Shown here piece after piece: positions 6,837 through 10,828 of a stretch of DNA of 10,828 bases. The translations under genes and the position numbers were made by a program. Source of the stretch: Actinobacteria bacterium casp-actino8 (GTDB taxonomy: Bacteria; Actinomycetota; Acidimicrobiia; Acidimicrobiales; Ilumatobacteraceae); NCBI GenBank assembly GCA_001510455.1, contig LFFH01000049.1, forward strand, positions 1-10,828. The letters are read 5' to 3'. Under the pieces are notes generated by a model that was not told where the DNA came from, did no database searches, and worked only from the letters and a program-made list of their open reading frames with translations. Within the stretch, counting starts at the first letter, position 1; each line of letters begins with the position of its first letter.

Positions 6837-7259
6837 GTGCGAATCCTGGCCCTCGACCTCGGTTCTCGCCGAATCGGCGTGGCAGTGTCCGATTCATCGG
6901 AGACCATCGCTTCTCCTCTGACGGTGTTGGCTCGGTCGAGATCGCGTGCCGAGGATCATCGTCGTATTCGTTCGTTGGCTGAGGAAGAAGAAGTCGAATT
7001 GATCGTCGTCGGGCATCCGATCACGATGGCTGGCAAGTCCGGACCGGCGGCCAAGGCGGTCGAGGAGGAAGCCGCTCAGATCGAACGTGCCTGCGGTCGA
7101 CCGGTCGAACTCTTCGACGAGAGAATGACCACGGTCACGGCTGACCGCGCATTGAAGGAAGCGGATATTTCGGCGTCACGTCGTCGTCAATACGTGGACA
7201 AGGTGGCGGCCGCAGTCCTCCTTCAGAACTGGCTCGACCGAAGGAAGTCGTCACCATGA
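6837..7259 (+). CDS. ruvX: RuvX/YqgF family RNase H-fold nuclease (pre-16S rRNA processing)
   Basis: A 140-residue RNase H-like protein. YqgF is implicated in 5' maturation of pre-16S rRNA; the older name comes from the proposal that it is a Holliday junction resolvase, and actinobacterial RuvX has been reported to act on such junctions. Visible motifs: LALDLGSRRIGVAVSD (4-19) with catalytic D7, VGHP (58-61, where most members have VGLP), FDERMTTVTA (93-102) with the conserved D94-E95-R96, and YVDKVAAAVLL (119-129) with D121 as the third acidic residue. Length matches the family (about 140). I took GTG 6837 since MRILALDLG is the usual family beginning and GGAAG sits 9 bases upstream; GTG 6810 would add nine residues (MAPNRKNGV). 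It lies 51 bases after alaS with a hairpin between, and its TGA overlaps the mltG ATG as ATGA, so the two are probably translationally coupled. Confidence 0.93.
   Translation: MRILALDLGSRRIGVAVSDSSETIASPLTVLARSRSRAEDHRRIRSLAEEEEVELIVVGHPITMAGKSGPAAKAVEEEAAQIERACGRPVELFDERMTTVTADRALKEADISASRRRQYVDKVAAAVLLQNWLDRRKSSP
7241..7247 (+). promoter_or_regulatory. Ribosome-binding site of mltG inside ruvX
   Basis: AAGGAAG in the last codons of ruvX lies 8 bases before the mltG ATG at 7256. It allows direct initiation at mltG as well as reinitiation through the ATGA overlap. Confidence 0.55.
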
Positions 7260-8428
7260 CGAGCCGTCGATCTCGACACGAGTCCGGGAGCGACTCGAAC
7301 GATCCCCACTCCTTGTTCCGTCAACAGATCGCGGTCGGAACTCGTCTTCGCCGCTGGCTGGGGATCGGCGCGTCAGTCGTGTCGATCGTGGTTCTCGTCT
7401 CGGTCATCGTCTACGGAACGGTCACCTGGAGGGAACTGCAGCGCATCAATCCGCCCGGTGATCCGTCAGCGAGCGAGATCTTCGAAGTCGTCGATGGCGA
7501 TGATCTACGAAGTGTGGGCGCGCGCCTCCTCGCCGAAGGGTTCGTCGTCGACGACGACACTTTCGTTCGTTACGCGAGCCGTGAGGGAGGCCTCGACGTC
7601 GTTGCCGGGTTGTACACGCTTCGTCCCCTCGATCACATGGGGAACCTCCTACGTGTTCTCCGAACTCCTCCGAACGAGACCTTCTGGAGGGTGACGATCC
7701 CGGAGGGTTTCACGGTCGTCCAGATCGGCGCCCGTCTGGCCGAGGAGATCCCTGGTTTCGATGCCGAAGGGTTCGTCGAACGAGCAACGAACGGCGGCGA
7801 GCCGGCGATCGTGAGTTCCTACGCTCCCGATCGATCGAATCTCGAAGGATTGCTCTTTCCGGACACCTTCTCGATCGCTGGAGACGAGACGCCTGCTCAG
7901 GTCGTGCAACGGATGGTCAGGCTCATGGAACGTGTCGGTCGACAAGAAGGTCTCGACGACGCAGCGGTGACGGTGGGGCTCGATCCCTATCGCGTGTTGA
8001 TCATCGCGTCGATGATCGAACGAGAGGCCAAGACCGAAAAGGACCGTGCACTCATATCTCGCGTGATCTATAACCGTCTGGCCATGGGAATGAAACTCGA
8101 GATCGACGCGACCCTCTTCTACGGTCAGGAGCCGAACACCTCCTTCGATCGCCTCAAAGCCCTCGACTCGCCCTACAACACGTACCTCTACGGCGGTCTG
8201 CCCCCGACACCCATCGCCAGCCCGGGACGCGCGTCCATTGCCGCGGCCCTCGCGCCCGCTCCTAATCCGGCGTCGGGAGATCCGTTGTGTCGTGAACTTC
8301 CCACCGGGGCGCCTTGTGCTTACCTCTACTACGTGCTCGACGACCTCGACGGCAACCATGTGTTCGCCGCCACGCTCGAGCAGCACGAGGCGAACGTGCG
8401 TCGCTCTCTCGAAGCGGGCATCCTGTGA
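7256..8428 (+). CDS. mltG: MltG/YceG endolytic murein transglycosylase
   Basis: A 390-residue membrane-anchored lytic transglycosylase that cuts growing glycan strands and helps set their length. Residues 1-33 are a polar cytoplasmic tail with several Arg, followed by one membrane helix (about 34-56, LGIGASVVSIVVLVSVIVYG). The periplasm-side part has a LysM-like region (about 75-140, VVDGDDLRSVGARLLAEGF) and then the YceG catalytic domain. The key segment is ASMIEREAKTEKDRALISRV (251-270), where E255 corresponds to catalytic E218 of E. coli MltG, followed by IYNRLAMGMKLEIDATLFYG, SPYNTY (305-310) and GLPPTPIASPG (314-324). Between PAP and YLYYV there is an insert with two cysteines, C345 and C354, that could form a disulfide outside the cell. 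Start ATG 7256 overlaps the ruvX stop and has AAGGAAG upstream. Its TGA overlaps an in-frame GTG for aroE. Confidence 0.95.
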   Translation: MTSRRSRHESGSDSNDPHSLFRQQIAVGTRLRRWLGIGASVVSIVVLVSVIVYGTVTWRELQRINPPGDPSASEIFEVVDGDDLRSVGARLLAEGFVVDDDTFVRYASREGGLDVVAGLYTLRPLDHMGNLLRVLRTPPNETFWRVTIPEGFTVVQIGARLAEEIPGFDAEGFVERATNGGEPAIVSSYAPDRSNLEGLLFPDTFSIAGDETPAQVVQRMVRLMERVGRQEGLDDAAVTVGLDPYRVLIIASMIEREAKTEKDRALISRVIYNRLAMGMKLEIDATLFYGQEPNTSFDRLKALDSPYNTYLYGGLPPTPIASPGRASIAAALAPAPNPASGDPLCRELPTGAPCAYLYYVLDDLDGNHVFAATLEQHEANVRRSLEAGIL

Positions 8429-8430
8429 GG
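8427..8430 (+). promoter_or_regulatory. Ribosome-binding site deciding the aroE start
   Basis: GAGG spans the mltG stop codon and lies 6 bases before GTG 8437. It favours that GTG over GTG 8425, which overlaps the mltG stop as GTGA but has only a weak purine stretch upstream. Confidence 0.5.
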
Positions 8431-8436
8431 CGGCGA

Positions 8437-9270
8437 GTGAGCGGACACACCAAGGTGGCCGCCGTTCTCGGACATCCGGTTCGACACAGCCTGTCACCGG
8501 TGATTCACAACGCTGGCTTCGAGTCCCTCGGGGTCGACTGGACGTACGTCGCGCTTCCGACCCCCCTCGAGCAGCTCACGAACGTTCTCGCTCTGTGCCG
8601 GGCCGAGGTCATCGCCGGCGCGAGTGTGACCATGCCATTGAAAACGGCCACGTACGTAGCGATGGACGACGTCAGCCCGGCCGCTCGGGTCCTTCGTAGT
8701 GTCAACACGGTTTCTGCGATCGACGGTCGCCTCGTCGGTCACAGCACCGACGGTGACGGTCTCGTCGATTCTCTGATGGAGGAGGGGTGCAGGATCCGTG
8801 GCTCGTCCGCTCTCGTGCTCGGCTGGGGAGGAGCGGCCCGTTCGGTGGTCGACGCCATTCGCCGAGCCGGAGCCGAGCGCATCGTCGTGACCAATCGTTC
8901 AGGGATCGACCCGCTCGATCTCTCGGCGATCGAACCGTCCGGACGCTCCGTTCCTTGGACTGAGCGGGATTCGACGGCGTCCGAGGTCGACGTCGTCATC
9001 AATTGCACCAGTGTGGGCATGGGTGACGACGACTCGTCTCCTCTCGACACGGCGGTTCTCCCGCCGACGACGACCGTTGTGGATCTCGTGTATCACCCGA
9101 TCGAAACGACGTTGTTGAAGGCAGCCCGGGCTCGCGGATGTCCGACCGTCGGCGGACTGGGCATGCTGATCCACCAGGCGGTTCGACAACAGCAGATCTG
9201 GCTCGGACAACGTCCCGATCCCTCCGTGATGAAGGACGCGGCCCTCCAGGCGTTGGCCGAGCGCCGGTAG
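8437..9270 (+). CDS. aroE: Shikimate dehydrogenase (NADP)
   Basis: A 277-residue enzyme reducing 3-dehydroshikimate to shikimate with NADPH, step 4 of the shikimate pathway. The N-terminal substrate domain has [11 protein letters not shown] (11-21, SxS shikimate-binding serines at 18 and 20), the catalytic Lys K69 in GASVTMPLK (61-69), N90 in SVNTV and catalytic D105 in STDG. The Rossmann part has GWGGAARS (Gly-rich loop), VTNRS (the NRT/NRS element for NADP preference), INCTSVGM and, near the end, [10 protein letters not shown]. Two usual asparagines are serine here: GANVT is GASVT and NTDG is STDG; the catalytic Lys/Asp pair is intact. GTG 8437 gives a start aligned with known actinobacterial AroE and has GAGG 6 bases before it; GTG 8425 (four residues longer, GTGA overlap with mltG) remains possible. 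It is followed after 10 bases by aroC. Confidence 0.95.
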   Translation: MSGHTKVAAVLGHPVRHSLSPVIHNAGFESLGVDWTYVALPTPLEQLTNVLALCRAEVIAGASVTMPLKTATYVAMDDVSPAARVLRSVNTVSAIDGRLVGHSTDGDGLVDSLMEEGCRIRGSSALVLGWGGAARSVVDAIRRAGAERIVVTNRSGIDPLDLSAIEPSGRSVPWTERDSTASEVDVVINCTSVGMGDDDSSPLDTAVLPPTTTVVDLVYHPIETTLLKAARARGCPTVGGLGMLIHQAVRQQQIWLGQRPDPSVMKDAALQALAERR

Positions 9271-9273
9271 CCT
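9268..9273 (+). promoter_or_regulatory. Candidate -10 box (TAGCCT) of a leaderless start for aroC
   Basis: TAGCCT begins with the aroE stop codon TAG and ends 7 bases before the aroC ATG, the same geometry as at alaS. The aroC ATG has no Shine-Dalgarno (the 7 bases are GACCCCG). No -35 is recognisable inside aroE. Internal leaderless transcription of aroC is therefore plausible but unproven; readthrough from mltG-aroE is expected as well. Confidence 0.4.
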
Positions 9274-9280
9274 GACCCCG

Positions 9281-10435
9281 ATGTTGCGCTACTTGACGGC
9301 TGGTGAATCCCACGGACGGGCATTGGTCGTCGTGGTCGAAGGTCTTCCGGCCGGCCTCCCGATCACGGTGGACGACATCCAAGCCGAATTGTCTCGTCGA
9401 CGCCTCGGCTATGGACGCGGCCCGCGACAGCGCTTCGAAGTCGACGAGGTCACCCTCGTCGGAGGAGTGCGACACGGGCGAACCTTGGGCTCTCCGGTGG
9501 CGATCGAGATCAAGAACACCGAGTGGTATCGCTCCGACAAGTGGCACAAGGAGATGGATCCGGCTCCGGGTGCCACCGAAAAGCCTCTGACATCGGTTCG
9601 ACCCGGGCATGCCGATCTCGTCGGTATGCAGAAGTACGGATTCTCCGATGCCCGAGACGTCCTCGAGCGGGCGAGCGCCCGTGAGACCGCAGCTCGGGTG
9701 GCGGCCGGCGCCCTGGCCAAGGCTTTACTGTCCCACCTCGGGACCGAGATTCTCTCGCACGTGGTTCAGATGGGCTCAGCGGTCAGTGACGGCCGTCGAC
9801 CATTGCCCAACGACCTGGCCGCCGTCGATGCATCGTCGGTTCGTTGTTTCGATCCAGACGCCGAGGCGCGGATGGTCGCCGACATCGAGGCGGCGGCCAA
9901 GGACGGAGACTCGCTCGGCGGCGTCGTCGAAGTTCTCGCCTACGGAGTTCCGATCGGGCTGGGCAGCCATGTTCACTGGGACCGCAAGATCGACGGCCTT
10001 CTGGCCCAGGCGGTCCTGAGCATTCAGGCCGTGAAGGGGGTCGAGATCGGAGCGGCGTTCGAGGTCGCCGGGCGTCGGGGGTCCGTAGCTCACGATCCGA
10101 TTCGCTGGGACGAAACGTCGCGCCGCTACCTTCGTGAGGGTTCCCTGGCCGGTGGTACCGAGGGTGGCATGACGACGGGTGAACTTCTCACCGTACGAGC
10201 CGCCATGAAGCCTCTCGCCACGTTGAATCGGCCAACCCTTCCGACGGTCGACGTCGTCACGAAGGAGTCAACGGTGTCGTTCAAGGAACGTACCGACGTG
10301 ACAGCTGTGCCCGCCATGGGCGTGGTCGCCGAGACGATGGTGGCCCTCGTTCTGGCGGCCGAGGCACAACGCAAGTTCGGAGGCGACTCCCTCACCGAAT
10401 TCGTCCGTAACGCTGAAGCCGCGCGTCCCGAGTGA
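9281..10435 (+). CDS. aroC: Chorismate synthase
   Basis: A 384-residue FMN-dependent enzyme that removes phosphate from EPSP to give chorismate, the last step of the shared aromatic pathway. It opens with [12 protein letters not shown], carrying conserved H11, and continues with the FMN/substrate loops [15 protein letters not shown] (43-57), [12 protein letters not shown] (62-73), RPGHADL with conserved H110 (107-113) and [11 protein letters not shown] (130-140). The late Gly-rich segment [14 protein letters not shown] (287-300) is of the type seen in actinobacterial members, followed by [11 protein letters not shown]. All signature segments are present and the length is normal. It belongs to the group usually called AroF in mycobacteria. 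Reduced FMN must be supplied, since no own NADPH:FMN reductase domain is visible. ATG 9281 lies 10 bases after aroE with no Shine-Dalgarno. aroK starts 1 base after its TGA. Confidence 0.97.
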   Translation: MLRYLTAGESHGRALVVVVEGLPAGLPITVDDIQAELSRRRLGYGRGPRQRFEVDEVTLVGGVRHGRTLGSPVAIEIKNTEWYRSDKWHKEMDPAPGATEKPLTSVRPGHADLVGMQKYGFSDARDVLERASARETAARVAAGALAKALLSHLGTEILSHVVQMGSAVSDGRRPLPNDLAAVDASSVRCFDPDAEARMVADIEAAAKDGDSLGGVVEVLAYGVPIGLGSHVHWDRKIDGLLAQAVLSIQAVKGVEIGAAFEVAGRRGSVAHDPIRWDETSRRYLREGSLAGGTEGGMTTGELLTVRAAMKPLATLNRPTLPTVDVVTKESTVSFKERTDVTAVPAMGVVAETMVALVLAAEAQRKFGGDSLTEFVRNAEAARPE

Positions 10436-10436
10436 C

Positions 10437-10828
10437 ATGTCTCCTCGCCACGTCGTTCTGGTCGGACTGATGGGGAGCGGCAAGTCGTCGGTCGGACGTC
10501 ATTTGGCCGAGGCCATCGGGCGGCCCTTCGTCGACACCGACTCGGAAATCGAGCGAAAGGCTCGTCGTTCGATCGCCGAACTCTTTCGCACCTCGGGCGA
10601 AGAGAGCTTTCGTTCACTCGAAGAGGACGTTCTGGAAGAGGTTCTCGCCAGTCGCTCCGAGAGTGTGGTGGCGACCGGTGGTGGCAGCGTGCTTCGGTCG
10701 ACAACCCGTCAGCGACTCGCCGACCATGTCGTGGTGTGGCTGCGAGCAGATGTCGACACTCTCGTGGATCGCGTCGAAAGAGGCCGACATGAGCGTCCCC
10801 TTCTGGGAGACGATCCCCGTGGACGCTT
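10437..10828 (+). CDS. aroK: Shikimate kinase (partial, runs off the window end)
   Basis: The first 130 residues of a shikimate kinase, which phosphorylates shikimate at O3 with ATP; families are usually 165-180 residues, so about three quarters is present. No stop occurs before the window end, so the cut is by the window and not a mutation. Visible: Walker A GLMGSGKSS (10-18) with K16, the FVDTD motif (31-35) with D33 and D35 for Mg and shikimate, R59 in GEESFRSLE (54-62), the GGGS shikimate-binding loop (81-84), and the lid residue R120 in RPLL (120-123). ATG 10437 follows the aroC stop with one base between; the only purine-rich bases before it are the weak GAG at the end of aroC, so translation probably depends on coupling to aroC. 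aroB would be the expected next gene. Confidence 0.96.
   Translation, partial: MSPRHVVLVGLMGSGKSSVGRHLAEAIGRPFVDTDSEIERKARRSIAELFRTSGEESFRSLEEDVLEEVLASRSESVVATGGGSVLRSTTRQRLADHVVVWLRADVDTLVDRVERGRHERPLLGDDPRGR

Noticed and set aside
7649..8497. 282-residue minus-strand frame across mltG and aroE
   Set aside because: It crosses the junction of two clear plus-strand genes and reads as their reverse shadow, with no domain-like sequence.
1..10828. Mobile element, CRISPR, defence island or biosynthetic cluster
   Set aside because: No transposase, integrase, spaced repeats, phage or toxin-antitoxin gene is visible; every coding stretch is accounted for by housekeeping genes plus two uncharacterised ones with similar base composition.

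Overview
The window looks like a housekeeping stretch of a high-GC actinobacterial chromosome (roughly 60% GC judged by eye on a few lines, not computed). The order alaS-ruvX-mltG-aroE-aroC-aroK is the arrangement known from Actinobacteria such as Mycobacterium, where alaS, ruvX, mltG and aroE are adjacent and the aro genes lie close by. GTG starts are frequent, and several start codons have no Shine-Dalgarno sequence but carry a TAnnnT box 6-7 bases upstream, the arrangement of leaderless actinobacterial genes. A member of Acidimicrobiia or a relative is my best guess, from gene order and general protein style only.

Left part (1-3377, + strand): a ribonuclease D with all DEDDy catalytic residues, a small 70-residue protein with a basic head and an acidic tail, and the translational GTPase TypA/BipA. 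These three run in the same direction. The small gene and typA are 23 bases apart; the 96-base gap after rnd may hold a promoter.

Middle (3374-4178): one gene on the - strand encodes a cysteine-rich protein with the spacing of the YkgJ-type metal-chelating family (PF03692). It converges on typA so tightly that the two stop codons share the palindrome CTAG. It diverges from alaS across 37 bases that appear to hold two back-to-back leaderless promoters.

Right part (4179-10828, + strand): alanyl-tRNA synthetase, then a perfect 10-bp hairpin in a 51-base gap, then a compact string of genes: ruvX (ATGA overlap with mltG), mltG (8 bases before the preferred aroE start), aroE (10 bases before aroC), aroC (1 base before aroK), with aroK cut by the window end. 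Together these genes join tRNA charging, 16S rRNA processing (RuvX/YqgF), peptidoglycan strand termination (MltG) and three steps of the shikimate pathway: shikimate dehydrogenase, shikimate kinase and chorismate synthase.

No IS element, CRISPR array, tRNA, rRNA, phage gene or defence system is visible, and no gene-free stretch exceeds 300 bases. I found no undescribed system. The points most worth a second look are the putative divergent leaderless promoter pair, the alaS-ruvX hairpin that reaches the ruvX ribosome-binding site, the shared-stop convergent pair, and the small acidic protein before typA.
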